From BD2-11 clade cluster bacterium bin43 (GTDB lineage: Bacteria > Gemmatimonadota > Gemmatimonadetes > Longimicrobiales > Gaopeijiaceae), in the NCBI GenBank assembly GCA_002238605.1, contig MPMR01000018.1:1-64000 (forward strand): a DNA stretch of 64,000 nucleotides, written 5' to 3'. Of this stretch, positions 1 through 9,045 are shown in pieces. The notes under the pieces were generated by a model, which saw only the letters and a list, made by a program, of their open reading frames with translations, did no database searches and was not told where the DNA came from. The position numbers and the translations under genes were made by a program. The number at the start of each line of letters is the position of its first letter. Positions within the stretch are counted from its first letter, which is position 1.

Positions 1-510
1 GAAGGAACGCCGCGCCGCGCCTACCGGTCGCTGTGGGCCGGAGTGGCGAACTGGCTGTTCGCCGGAGAGCTGCTTGCGACCGCCCGCCCCCCCCGTCCCG
101 CCCAGCCCGTGATCGCGCGCGGGAGCCCGGTGCACTGGCAGGCCCCCGGAATGGCCGGACAGAGCCTCGGTCTGAGCCTCGTCCGCGATGGCGAAAGCGT
201 CCTCGAGCGCACGGTGGCGGTTGACTCCACCGAGACCTTCACCACCGCGCCGCTGGAGCCGGGCGCCTACGAGTTTGCGCTCTCTCCGGAGGCCGGGGAC
301 GAGCAAACGAGTGGACGTTTCGACGTCGAGCGCTACACCGGGGACCTCCGGCTGCCCCCCGTCGCCGACGCGGTGAGCGGAGATGCGGCGGATGCCGGCG
401 CGCGTGCAGCCCCGGGCCGTCCGCTGCGCACCTATCCGGCGCCCTTCATCCTCGTCCTCGCGGTGCTGTGCGGAGAGTGGATCGGCCGCAGGCGCCAGGG
501 GCTCCGGTAG
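1..510 (+). CDS. C-terminal part of a membrane protein (5' end outside window)
   Basis: The reading frame is open from the first base, so only the last 169 residues are present. They comprise a beta-rich extracytoplasmic stretch (about residues 35-120), a Pro/Ala/Gly linker, and one C-terminal membrane helix around PAPFILVLAVLCGEWIGR followed by a basic tail. This layout resembles the C-terminus of large BatA/vWA-type or glutamine-amidotransferase-like membrane proteins. That assignment is inference, because the diagnostic N-terminal domains lie outside the window. A GTG at 43 is in frame, but the coding pattern continues upstream of it. The end overlaps the ftsY start region by about 40 bases. 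Confidence 0.6.
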   Translation, partial: EGTPRRAYRSLWAGVANWLFAGELLATARPPRPAQPVIARGSPVHWQAPGMAGQSLGLSLVRDGESVLERTVAVDSTETFTTAPLEPGAYEFALSPEAGDEQTSGRFDVERYTGDLRLPPVADAVSGDAADAGARAAPGRPLRTYPAPFILVLAVLCGEWIGRRRQGLR

Positions 511-1493
511 CGCCTGTGACGCCCCCGCGGCGGTTGACCCGCAAGGGGCGCGGTACGCGCGGGTCGCTGTGGCGGAGGGTCGTGGGCTTCGCTCTCCCGG
601 ATCTCCGGCCGTCCGCGCGCGGGCTGGACGCCGACACGCTCGAGGACCTCGAGGACCGCCTGCTGGCCGCCGACTTCGGGGTTGAGGCCGCGCTGCGGCT
701 GGTGGACCGCGTCGCGGCGCTCCAGCGGCGCGGAAGGATCCGCGGCCCGGACGCGCTGCGCATCGCCCTGCGCGCCGAAGTGGCGGAGATCCTGGTGCCC
801 GAGGCACCCCCGGAGGCGACCCCGCCAGGCACCCCAACGGAGACCGGCTTCCCTCTCCGGGAGCCCCCCCGGGGAATCGCCGCCTACCTCATGGTCGGGG
901 TCAACGGGGTCGGGAAGACCACCTCCGCCGGAAAGCTGGCGCACGTGCTGGCCGCCCGGGGCAGGAAGGTCCTGCTCGCCGGTGCGGACACCTACCGGGC
1001 CGGCGCGATCTCCCAGCTCCGCATCTGGGCGGAGCGCACCGGTGCCGACTTCGTTGCCGGACAGCCGGGGGGAGATCCGGCCGCGGTCGCCTTCGACGCC
1101 ATCGATGCGGCGCACGCGCGCCGCGTTGACGTCGTGATCGTCGACACCGCCGGGCGCCTCCACACCCGGACCGGGCTGATGGACGAACTCGCCAAGGTGC
1201 GGCGGGTCATCGCCCGCAAGCTTCCGGGGGCCCCCCACGAGACCTTGATCGTGCTCGACGCAACCGTGGGGCAGAACGCGCTCGCCCAGGTGCGGGCCTT
1301 CCGCGACGCGGTGAGTCCCAGCGGGATCCTGCTCGCCAAGATGGATTCCAGTGCGCGCGGCGGCATCGTCGTCGCCCTCAGGCAGGAGTTCGGGTTGCCG
1401 GTCAAGCTGGTCGGGGTCGGCGAAGGCCCCGGAGACCTCGAGCCCTTTGACGCGAACGCGTTTCTGGAGGGCGTCTTCGGATCCCCGGCATGA
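468..1493 (+). CDS. ftsY: Signal recognition particle receptor FtsY
   Basis: SRP-receptor GTPase that docks SRP-ribosome complexes at the membrane for co-translational insertion. The protein has 341 residues. A short basic N-terminus (no long acidic A domain) leads into the N domain (about 45-110) and the NG GTPase domain. The P-loop GVNGVGKTTS lies near 144, the GADTYRAGA insert-box motif near 172, VDTAGRL near 224, AKMD (usually TKLD) near 290, and GVGEGPGDLEPF near the C-terminus. The GTG at 468 is the most upstream start; GTGs at 477 and 516 are alternatives that would reduce the overlap with the preceding gene. The stop overlaps the recG ATG by four bases, so the two are probably translationally coupled. 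Confidence 0.95.
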   Translation: MRRVDRPQAPGAPVAPVTPPRRLTRKGRGTRGSLWRRVVGFALPDLRPSARGLDADTLEDLEDRLLAADFGVEAALRLVDRVAALQRRGRIRGPDALRIALRAEVAEILVPEAPPEATPPGTPTETGFPLREPPRGIAAYLMVGVNGVGKTTSAGKLAHVLAARGRKVLLAGADTYRAGAISQLRIWAERTGADFVAGQPGGDPAAVAFDAIDAAHARRVDVVIVDTAGRLHTRTGLMDELAKVRRVIARKLPGAPHETLIVLDATVGQNALAQVRAFRDAVSPSGILLAKMDSSARGGIVVALRQEFGLPVKLVGVGEGPGDLEPFDANAFLEGVFGSPA

Positions 1494-3592
1494 GCTTCTC
1501 GAGGCTCGACTCGCCGGTCCAGTATCTCAAGGGCGTCGGTCCCAGGCGCGCGGAGAACCTGGCCAGGCTGGACATCCGCAAGGCGCGCGATCTGCTCTAC
1601 CACGTGCCCCGGCGCTACGAGGACGCCTCCACGGTTCAGCCCGTGGCCGGGCTCCAGGTGGGGGACTCCGCCGTCGTCGTCGGGCGGGTCCGCAGCTCCG
1701 GGGTCATCCCCACGCGCAAGGGCCTGCGCATCTTCCAGGCGGTGATCGAGGACGAAACCGGCCACATCACCTGCGCCTGGCCCGGACAGCCCTGGCTCGA
1801 TCGCAGAATCCACAAGGGAGACCTTCTGCTCGCCGCCGGAACGGTGCGCTTCTTTCACGGCCGCCAGATTCAGCCCCGCGAGTTCGCCATTCTGGAATCC
1901 GGCCGCCGACGCGGCGGCGCCTCCGAGGGCGGCGATGCCGAGGCCCGCGGCACCATCTTCGTCGTCTATCCGGCATCCGAGTCCGTGCCCCAGTGGGTGC
2001 TGCGCCAGCTGCTGGACCGCAACCTGCCCGCCCTCCTGCGGCAGGTGGAGGAGGAGGAGTATCTCTCTCCCGGGGAGCGCCGGGAGATCGGCGTGCCGGG
2101 TCTGGCCCGGGCGCTCTCCAGCCTTCACGCGCCGAAGAGCCTCGAGGACGCCGAGCGGGGCCGGAAACGTCTCGCCTGGGACGAACTGTATTTCCTGCAG
2201 CTCATGCACGCGCACGTCCGCTTCCGGAGCACCGGCGCCGTCAACGGCCTCCGGTTTCGCCGCACCAACCGGCTCATCCGCCCCCTGCACCAGTCGCTGG
2301 GGTTTCGCCTGACCGAAGCCCAGGCCCGGGTGCTGCGCGAGATTTACGCGGACATGACCACGGACCGCCGCATGAACCGCATGCTTCAGGGGGATGTCGG
2401 GTCGGGGAAGACCATCGTCGCCGTCTTCGCCATGCTGCTCGCGGTGGAGGGCGGGCACCAGGCCGCCCTCATGGCGCCCACCGAGTTGCTCGCCGAACAG
2501 CACGCCCGCAGCCTGAAGCGCCTGCTCGGCCCGCTCGGGGTCGAGGCGGCGCTGCTCACCGGGCGCACCGACGCCGGCGAGCGCGCCCGCGTGCTCGCCG
2601 CCCTGGCCGATGGCAGCTGCAAGGTGGTGACCGGCACTCATGCGCTCATTCAGGAGTCGGTCGAATTCGCCTGCCTGGGGCTGGTGGTGGTGGACGAGCA
2701 GCACCGTTTCGGGGTGCGCCAGCGCATGGTGCTGAGCCAGCGCGACCCGACTCCCGACACCCTGATCATGTCGGCGACCCCCATTCCGCGCTCGCTGGCG
2801 CTCGCCCTCTACGGAGATCTCGACCTGAGCGTGCTGGACGAGCTCCCCCCGGGGCGCAAGCCGGTGGAAACCCGCTGGCTGCGGCCCTCCCGCCGTGCCG
2901 AGGCGTACCGGCTGGTGCGGGACGAGGTCGCGCAGGGGCGCCAGGTCTACATCGTCTATCCCCTGGTGGGCGAATCCGACAAGCTGCAGCTGCGGTCGGC
3001 CACCGAGGAGTGGGAGCGCCTGCGCGCGGAGGAGTTTCCGGACTTCCGGATCGGCCTCCTCCACGGCCAGCTCCCCGGCGAGGAGCGGGACGCGGTGATG
3101 CGCACCTTCCTGGCCGGCGACCTGGACGTGCTGGTGGCAACCTCGGTCGTGGAGGTGGGCATCGACGTGTCGAACGCCACCGTGATGCTCATCGAGAACG
3201 CCGAGCGCTTCGGCCTCTCGCAGCTGCACCAGCTCCGCGGCCGGGTCGGGCGCGGGGCCGACCGGAGCTACTGCGTCGCCATCGCCGACGCGGAGGAGGC
3301 CGCCGCGGAACGCCTGAAGGTCTTCCGCGACACGCACGACGGGTTCGCCGTCGCGCAGGCCGATCTGGCCATGCGCGGGGAGGGCGACTTCTTCGGCGCG
3401 CAGCAGCATGGGCGGCCCGTCCTGCGTTTCGCCGACCTCGCTCTCGACCAGGACCTCATGCGAACCGCCCGCGAACATGCCCGCGCGACCATCGACCGCG
3501 ACCCCGATCTGCTGGCTCCCGGGAACGAGATGCGGCGCCATCTATTCACCACCCGCTTCGGCGACCGCCTGCAGCTCCGCTCCGTGGGCTAG
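1490..3592 (+). CDS. recG: ATP-dependent DNA helicase RecG
   Basis: Branch-migration helicase that regresses stalled forks and processes Holliday junctions in the cytoplasm. At 700 residues it is the usual family length. The N-terminal wedge/OB domain (about 1-260) begins with the typical LKGVGPRRAENLARL helix-hairpin-helix stretch. The superfamily 2 core follows, with Walker A GDVGSGKT near 301, DEQH box VVDEQHRFG near 401, SATPIPR near 427 and the arginine-finger region RGRVGRG near 584. The C-terminal TRG-like end is present. The ATG overlaps the ftsY stop (ATGA). All helicase motifs look intact. Confidence 0.97.
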   Translation: MSFSRLDSPVQYLKGVGPRRAENLARLDIRKARDLLYHVPRRYEDASTVQPVAGLQVGDSAVVVGRVRSSGVIPTRKGLRIFQAVIEDETGHITCAWPGQPWLDRRIHKGDLLLAAGTVRFFHGRQIQPREFAILESGRRRGGASEGGDAEARGTIFVVYPASESVPQWVLRQLLDRNLPALLRQVEEEEYLSPGERREIGVPGLARALSSLHAPKSLEDAERGRKRLAWDELYFLQLMHAHVRFRSTGAVNGLRFRRTNRLIRPLHQSLGFRLTEAQARVLREIYADMTTDRRMNRMLQGDVGSGKTIVAVFAMLLAVEGGHQAALMAPTELLAEQHARSLKRLLGPLGVEAALLTGRTDAGERARVLAALADGSCKVVTGTHALIQESVEFACLGLVVVDEQHRFGVRQRMVLSQRDPTPDTLIMSATPIPRSLALALYGDLDLSVLDELPPGRKPVETRWLRPSRRAEAYRLVRDEVAQGRQVYIVYPLVGESDKLQLRSATEEWERLRAEEFPDFRIGLLHGQLPGEERDAVMRTFLAGDLDVLVATSVVEVGIDVSNATVMLIENAERFGLSQLHQLRGRVGRGADRSYCVAIADAEEAAAERLKVFRDTHDGFAVAQADLAMRGEGDFFGAQQHGRPVLRFADLALDQDLMRTAREHARATIDRDPDLLAPGNEMRRHLFTTRFGDRLQLRSVG

Positions 3593-3790
3593 AACACGAC
3601 CGGGTGATCCAGCCGGATGTCGACCGCGCCGGGCGACGAAACCTGACCGGGTTCATCCTCTGTCGACAGGGCCCGGCGGGTTGGACTTGACGCCCGGACC
3701 ATGACAGACTAGCAGTCCGCAGGCTGCCAGCCGCCGACGGCCCGCGCCCGGGGACCGTCGATCCCGTCGATTCCACCTCAGGAGACCACC

Positions 3791-5089
3791 ATGGCTTCCG
3801 CCGAAACCGTCGTACGCGAACTCGGCGCCAGCGCCGGCCGGAGCGTCACGATACGCGGCTGGGTGGAGCACGTGCGCATCCACGGCCGGGTTGCCTTCCT
3901 GGTGGTGCGCGACGGCACCGGCGTGGCACAGGGCGTCATGCTGCGCAAGCAGCTTTCCCCCGATGCCTGGGAGGTCGGCTGCGCACTCTCGCAGGAATCC
4001 TGCGTGGCGGTCACCGGCGCGGTGCAGGAGGACGCACGCTCTCCGGGCGGCTACGAGCTTCTTGTGGAGGACGTGCGGCTGCTGGGCGCGTCCGTGGACT
4101 TCCCCATCCAGCCCAAGGAGCACGGCGTCGAGTTCCTGCTCGATTACCGGCATCTCTGGCTGCGCTCCTCGGCCCAGCGCGCCGGCCTGCGCATCCGCTC
4201 CGAGGTGGAGAAGGGCATCCACGACTTCCTGCACGAGCGCGATTTCGTCCGCATCGACACCCCCATCCTCACCGGCGCCATCGGCGAATCCGCGGGCACC
4301 CTGTTCGAGACCGAATACTTCGGCGAGCGCGCCTTCCTGGCGCAGACCGGGCAGCTGTACGTGGAGGCGGCGTGTCCCGCATTCCGCAAGGTGTACTGCT
4401 TCGGTCCCACCTTCCGCGCCGAGAAATCCAAGACCCGGCGCCATCTGACCGAGTTCTGGATGCTCGAGCCCGAGGTCGCGTTCGCAGACTCCGATGACAA
4501 CATGCGCCTCCAGGAGGATCTGGTGGTCTACCTGGTCGGGCGCACGCTGGAGCGGTGCGCCGGCGAGCTGGAGGTGCTCGGCCGCGACCTCTCGGCCCTC
4601 GAGCGCATCCAGGCGCCCTTCCCGCGGGTCAGCTATACGGAGGCGGTCGAGATCGTGCGCGCGGCCGGCAGCGACACCCAATGGGGCGCGGACCTTGGCG
4701 GCGCCGACGAGACCCGCATCGCGGAGCACTTCGACCGCCCGGTCTTCGTCTACAACTATCCCAAGGGGGCGAAGGCCTTCTACATGAAGGAAAACCCGGA
4801 CGACCCCCGAACCGTGCTGTGCAACGACCTCATCGCCCCCGAGGGCTACGGCGAGATCATCGGCGGGAGCCAGCGCGAGGACGATCTCGACAGGCTCGAG
4901 GCGCGCATCGACGAGGAAAAGCTGCCCGCGGAGGCCTATGGCTGGTATCTGGACCTGCGCCGCTACGGCACCTTCCCGCACGCGGGATTCGGTCTCGGGA
5001 TCGAGCGCTTCACGGCGTGGATGACCGGGCGCCCGCACATCCGCGAGCTCATTCCCTTCCCCCGGCTGATGAATCGCCTGACGCCCTGA
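3791..5089 (+). CDS. asnS: Asparaginyl-tRNA synthetase
   Basis: Class IIb synthetase charging tRNA-Asn. The 432 residues contain an N-terminal OB-fold anticodon-binding domain (about 1-105), motif 2 FRAEKSKTRRHLTEFWM near 215 (the RHLTEFWM form is characteristic of AsnRS rather than AspRS) and motif 3 GFGLGIERF near the C-terminus. The start is supported by AGGAGA at 3780-3785. The 198-base upstream gap holds a TTGACG hexamer at 3687-3692, a plausible -35, but only a poor -10 (TAGCAG) at proper distance. No T-box leader was recognised. The 3' end overlaps the convergent mazG by about 40 bases. Confidence 0.97.
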   Translation: MASAETVVRELGASAGRSVTIRGWVEHVRIHGRVAFLVVRDGTGVAQGVMLRKQLSPDAWEVGCALSQESCVAVTGAVQEDARSPGGYELLVEDVRLLGASVDFPIQPKEHGVEFLLDYRHLWLRSSAQRAGLRIRSEVEKGIHDFLHERDFVRIDTPILTGAIGESAGTLFETEYFGERAFLAQTGQLYVEAACPAFRKVYCFGPTFRAEKSKTRRHLTEFWMLEPEVAFADSDDNMRLQEDLVVYLVGRTLERCAGELEVLGRDLSALERIQAPFPRVSYTEAVEIVRAAGSDTQWGADLGGADETRIAEHFDRPVFVYNYPKGAKAFYMKENPDDPRTVLCNDLIAPEGYGEIIGGSQREDDLDRLEARIDEEKLPAEAYGWYLDLRRYGTFPHAGFGLGIERFTAWMTGRPHIRELIPFPRLMNRLTP

Positions 5090-5945
5090 CCCGCGCCTCC
5101 GCCTTCACCGCGTCCCAGAGCGCGTCCAGTTCTTCGAGCGACATCTCCGCCACCCGCCTGCCGCCGTCGCGGGCGAGTTCCTCCACGCGCCGGCAACCGG
5201 CCTCCGCCTTCTGGTTGGGGCGCGCGAGCGCGTTGCTCGCATGCACGCCCGCGAGGCGCGCGAGGTTGACCGCCGTGAAGAGGAGATCGCCTGCCTCGTC
5301 CATCACCTCCCGGGGATCTCCGCCGTCGAGCGCGGCCCGCATCTCCTCCAGCTCCTCGGCCACCTTGAGGCGGGCTCCCTCCGCGTCTTCCCAGTCGAAG
5401 CCGACGCCGCTCAGCTTTTCCTGTATGCGATGTGCGCGCAGCAGGGGGTCCAGCCCGGCGGGAAGCCCGGAGAGGACGCTCTCACCGCCCGGGAGTTCCC
5501 TGGCCTTGAGCGCTTCCCAGTTCTCCCTCTCCCCTTCGCCGAAGAGATGCGGATGGCGTCGCTTCATCTTCGCCTCCAGCCGATCCACCACCCCATTCCG
5601 GTCGAAGGCCTCCGCCTCCTCGGCGAGCACGATCTGAAAGGCGACGTTGAGAAGCAGGTCGCCGAGTTCGCCCTCGAGTTCCCGGGCATCCTCGGAGCGA
5701 ATCGCGTCCACGACCTCCTGGCTTTCCTCGACGAGGTACGGGATGAGCGACTCGGCCGTTTGAGCCCGGTCCCAGGGACAGTTCGCGCGCAGGAACTCCA
5801 CGATGGCGAGCGCGCGGTCGAGCGCGCCCTCTGAAGGGCCGATGCCGTCGGAAGCCGTGCCGCCGGAAGCCGTGTTGTCGGATTCCGTGGCGTCGGATGC
5901 CGTACCGTCGGCTGAACGCGCGATGCGATGGTCGCTGGCTGTCAC
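5049..5945 (-). CDS. mazG: Nucleoside triphosphate pyrophosphohydrolase MazG
   Basis: Hydrolyses (d)NTPs to NMP and PPi, cleaning the nucleotide pool. Two tandem all-alpha MazG modules are visible: ALAIVEFLRANCPWDRAQT then EESQEVVD and ELEGELGDLLLNVAF, and later EELEEMRAALD and DEAGDLLFTAVNLARL. The frame stays open to 6281, overlapping alr, but the region upstream is Pro/Ala low-complexity. The GTG at 5945 (298 residues; E. coli MazG is 263) is the first credible start, though its ribosome site is weak. Residues 10-42 are a low-complexity TASD-type tract made by 15-bp DNA repeats, so the true start could even lie just after it. Tail-to-tail overlap with asnS. Confidence 0.88.
   Translation of the reverse strand: MTASDHRIARSADGTASDATESDNTASGGTASDGIGPSEGALDRALAIVEFLRANCPWDRAQTAESLIPYLVEESQEVVDAIRSEDARELEGELGDLLLNVAFQIVLAEEAEAFDRNGVVDRLEAKMKRRHPHLFGEGERENWEALKARELPGGESVLSGLPAGLDPLLRAHRIQEKLSGVGFDWEDAEGARLKVAEELEEMRAALDGGDPREVMDEAGDLLFTAVNLARLAGVHASNALARPNQKAEAGCRRVEELARDGGRRVAEMSLEELDALWDAVKAEARVRASGDSSAGGRE
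5841..5910 (-). repeat. 15-bp degenerate tandem repeat in mazG 5' end
   Basis: Four 15-bp units start at 5851, 5866, 5881 and 5896, preceded by a 10-base partial unit. They follow the pattern GANNCCGTNNNGTCG on the plus strand. They encode a repeating Thr/Ala/Ser/Asp tract at the N-terminus of MazG, just before the catalytic module. The 15-bp period preserves frame, so copy-number change would only alter linker length. Confidence 0.85.
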
Positions 5946-5965
5946 GATATCGGGCGGGGTCGCCT

Positions 5966-6008
5966 GGGGATGGGGATCGGAATGGGGAATGGGGGCTGGG
6001 GGATGGGG
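5966..6008 (+). other. Potential G-quadruplex tract between mazG and alr
   Basis: Six runs of four or five guanines (5966-5969, 5972-5975, 5984-5987, 5991-5995, 5998-6002, 6005-6008) are separated by loops of 2-8 bases. They lie on the plus strand in the 281-base gap between the divergent mazG and alr genes. The pattern satisfies the usual G4+ quadruplex rule several times over. No other feature was recognised in the gap (5946-6226). Confidence 0.6.
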
Positions 6009-6226
6009 CAGTCGTGGATGGCCGCTTGCGCGTCGCGGCAGCACCGGGGCTCGGGCGCCCGCGGCGGCGCACCCGGACGATGTAGCCGGGAGTAGTATTC
6101 CGGACCCTCGGGGAGAAGTCCAGACGCCGTGTAGCGGTCGCGTGCCGAATTGTTGCCCCTCGACTCCGGCATCGGCACCTTTCGCCGGATCGTCGGGACC
6201 CGCGATTCCCTCGCTCCAGGATAGCA

Positions 6227-7372
6227 TTGGCTGATCGTCCATCTTCATCCTCCGCGGGAAAACCCGTGGATCTCCGGTCACGCGCCTGGGTGGAGGTCGA
6301 TGCCGCGGCGTTGCGCGCCAACCTTGCGCACATCCGGCAGGCTGCCCGGGCCGCCGCCGTCGTCCCGATGATCAAGGCAAACGCGTACGGCCTGGGCGTG
6401 GGCGACGCGGTCGCGGTTCTTGAGGCCGAGGAGCCGGACGGCTACGGGGTGGCGACGGTGGAGGAGGGGCTGGAGCTGCGGGCGCTCGGGGTCGGGCGCC
6501 GGGTGCTGGTGATGACCCCGGCCCCCGCTTCCTCCCTCCCGGCGGCCGTGGATGGCGGCCTGACTCTGTGTTTTTCCGACCTGGACAGCCTGCGGGCCCT
6601 GGCCGCGGAAGCCGCCCGCCGCGGGCGCCGCGCCACCTTCCACATGGAAGTGGACACGGGGATGGGCAGGGCCGGGCTCGACTGGCGCTCGGCGGAGACC
6701 TGGGGAAGGGAAGTGGCGGCGCTGGCCGCTCCCCCGCTCCGCTGGGGCGGATGCTACACCCACTTCCACTCGGCCGACGAAGACGCCGGCACCATCGACC
6801 GGCAGTGGGCGCGCCTGCAGGACGTCGTCGACCGCCTGTCCCTGCCCGCGGATGCGTGGGTCCACGCCTGCAACTCAGCGGGGGTCCTGCGCCGCCCGCA
6901 GTACGCCGGCAGTGCGGTACGTCCCGGCATCTTCCTGTTCGGAGGGCGCTCCGCCCTCGACCTGCCCCGGCCGGCTCCGGTAGTGGCCGTGCGCGCCCGC
7001 ATCACCCTGGTGCGGGACGTCCTCGCCGGCAGCTCCCTGGGCTACGGCGCCACCCATGTCGCGCGGGCGCCCGAGCGCTGGGCCACCGTCGCGATCGGGT
7101 ACGGCGACGGCCTGCCGCGCGCTCTGGGAAACCGCGGGCATGCCCTGGTACGCGGGCGGCGGGTTCCCCTGGTCGGAAGGATCTCCATGGACGTCACGGT
7201 GGTAGAGATCTCGCGCGTCCCCGACGCGCGCGCCGGCGATATCGTTACCTTTATCGGTTCCGACCGGGATGAGGAGATCACGGTCGAAGAGGTGGCGGAT
7301 CAGGCCGGCACCATCAACTACGAGGTCCTCACCGGCCTGACCGGCCGACTTCCGCGGATCTGGCAAGCATGA
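6227..7372 (+). CDS. alr: Alanine racemase
   Basis: PLP-dependent fold-type III enzyme interconverting L- and D-alanine for peptidoglycan. At 381 residues it has family length. The PLP lysine lies in MIKANAYGLG near residue 50; HMEVDTGMGRAG near 140 is the substrate-binding segment; SLGYGATH near 270 contains the second catalytic tyrosine; AIGYGDGLPR and GRISMDVT follow. The start is a TTG at 6227 with CCAGGA a few bases upstream; no ATG fits better. Its stop overlaps the start of the downstream deaminase (ATGA), so alr heads a tightly packed run of genes to 12084. Confidence 0.96.
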   Translation: MADRPSSSSAGKPVDLRSRAWVEVDAAALRANLAHIRQAARAAAVVPMIKANAYGLGVGDAVAVLEAEEPDGYGVATVEEGLELRALGVGRRVLVMTPAPASSLPAAVDGGLTLCFSDLDSLRALAAEAARRGRRATFHMEVDTGMGRAGLDWRSAETWGREVAALAAPPLRWGGCYTHFHSADEDAGTIDRQWARLQDVVDRLSLPADAWVHACNSAGVLRRPQYAGSAVRPGIFLFGGRSALDLPRPAPVVAVRARITLVRDVLAGSSLGYGATHVARAPERWATVAIGYGDGLPRALGNRGHALVRGRRVPLVGRISMDVTVVEISRVPDARAGDIVTFIGSDRDEEITVEEVADQAGTINYEVLTGLTGRLPRIWQA

Positions 7373-9045
7373 CGGACGCTTTCGAGCGACTTCTGAGTGA
7401 TGCGCGCGCCGCACGCGAGCGCGCCTATGCTCCCTATTCCGGGTTCCAGGTCGGCGCCGCACTGGAGACGGCGGATGGCGCGGTGTTCTCGGGATGCAAC
7501 GTGGAGAACGCCTCCTACGGCCTCACCCTGTGCGCCGAGCGCTCGGCGCTGGCCGCGGCCGTGGCTGGTGGACACCGGTCGTTCACCCGAATCGCCGTCA
7601 GCACCTCGTCCGGTCCGCCCGCTTCGCCGTGCGGACTTTGCCGCCAGGCCCTCGCCGAATTTGCGCCCGGACTCCCGGTCCGCTCCGAGTCCCCCGAGGG
7701 AACCGCCGACTGGAGCCTGGCCACGCTCCTGCCCGCGCCCTTCCGGCTGAACCGCGCCGCCCGCACGCTCGCCGCGGTGGCCGCGCTCCTCGCCGGTGCC
7801 TGCGGATACGACACGCCCACCGCGGTCGAAGGGCTGACCTTTCCCGTGACGGTGGTCACCTCGGAGGTCTATCTCTCCCACGACGAGTTCGCCCGCGGCG
7901 TTCAGGTGTTCGGCGGCTTCGGCCGGGCGTCGGACGTGGCCTTTCCCCTGGTCGCCAGCGAGTTCGGCGAAGACGGCCTCGAGGCGCGCACGCTGGTGCG
8001 GTTCGGTCCCATACCGCGCTCCGCGAGCATTCGCGACACTGCCGGCACCACGGTGACCGACCCGAACCTGACGCTGATCGGCGGGCGCGCGGTCCTCCGT
8101 TTCGATACCCTCGCCGCCCCCTCCGGACCGGTGACGTTGTCCGCATCGCTCATCAGCGAAAGATGGCATCCGTCCTCCGCCACCTTCGTCCACGCCGTGG
8201 ACACCCTCGGGGAACAGGTCCCCTGGGCCAACGCCGGCGGCGGGGACGACACGCCGATCGCCACGGCGGTGTGGGATCCGGCGGAATCCGACTCCGTTTT
8301 TTTCGCCATCGACACCCTGGTCATCGAGGCGTGGGACACCGACGACGAAGCTCGCGGCATGCTTGTGCGGATGGTCACGCCCGGCCAGCGCGTAAAGGTG
8401 CGTTCGGCCAATCTGGTGATGGACGCGCTACCGTCGATCCGGTCGGACACGATGGTCACCACGGACACCTTTGCCGAACAACTGACCTTCGTCTACGACC
8501 CGGTGCCCTCGCTGCCCGAGGGCGCGCTGCAGATCGGCGGCGCCCCCGCGTGGCGCACCGTCTTCGAGGTGCAATTGCCGTCCTCGCTGCGCATCCGCGA
8601 CGACTCCTGTCCCTCGGGCGCGTGCACCCTGCCACTCAGCGCCGACGGCATTACCCAGGCGGCGCTCATCCTGACCCCGGGTTCCGCCGACGCGGCGCTG
8701 CGCCCCACCGATACGCTCTTCGTCGACGCCCGCCCGATTCCGTCGCCCGAGCACCTGCCGCGCGCGCCTCTGGGCAACTCGATCCAGGTCCCCGTCCTGC
8801 AGGTGCCCCCGGAGATCTTCGCCGGCGAGGAGGGGCGCGTGCTCGAGATACCCATCACCAGCTTCGTCAAGGACCTGGCGCGGGGCATCACCGAAGACAG
8901 CGTTCCGGCGCCCAACACGCTGGCGCTGCTGGCCGCCATCGAACCGCAGAGCTTCGAGCTGATGCGGTTCCTGGGGCCCGGCTCCAGTTCGCCGCCGCTG
9001 CTGCGCATCCTCATCAGCCAGCTTTCCGGGATGAGCATGAGATGA
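7369..9045 (+). CDS. cdd: Cytidine deaminase read in frame into a lipoprotein (apparent fusion)
   Basis: Residues 1-125 are a complete tetrameric-type cytidine deaminase. Zinc ligands are C55 in CAERSA (with catalytic E57) and C88/C91 in PCGLC, and the segment ends with the typical LLPAPF. No stop follows. The same frame continues into a hydrophobic stretch RTLAAVAALLAGAC with a lipobox (C145), then about 410 residues of an unrecognised beta-rich extracytoplasmic lipoprotein. Normally these would be two proteins. The only start-like codon at the junction is CTG at 7747, and a TGA sits one base out of frame at 7748-7750. Either a genuine fusion, a CTG-initiated lipoprotein, or a lost stop or sequence error. 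The deaminase call is firm; the lipoprotein function is unknown. Confidence 0.85.
   Translation: MTDAFERLLSDARAARERAYAPYSGFQVGAALETADGAVFSGCNVENASYGLTLCAERSALAAAVAGGHRSFTRIAVSTSSGPPASPCGLCRQALAEFAPGLPVRSESPEGTADWSLATLLPAPFRLNRAARTLAAVAALLAGACGYDTPTAVEGLTFPVTVVTSEVYLSHDEFARGVQVFGGFGRASDVAFPLVASEFGEDGLEARTLVRFGPIPRSASIRDTAGTTVTDPNLTLIGGRAVLRFDTLAAPSGPVTLSASLISERWHPSSATFVHAVDTLGEQVPWANAGGGDDTPIATAVWDPAESDSVFFAIDTLVIEAWDTDDEARGMLVRMVTPGQRVKVRSANLVMDALPSIRSDTMVTTDTFAEQLTFVYDPVPSLPEGALQIGGAPAWRTVFEVQLPSSLRIRDDSCPSGACTLPLSADGITQAALILTPGSADAALRPTDTLFVDARPIPSPEHLPRAPLGNSIQVPVLQVPPEIFAGEEGRVLEIPITSFVKDLARGITEDSVPAPNTLALLAAIEPQSFELMRFLGPGSSSPPLLRILISQLSGMSMR

Noticed and set aside
3593-3790. T-box or other riboswitch before asnS
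   Set aside because: No specifier loop, T-box sequence or terminator/antiterminator pair could be seen.
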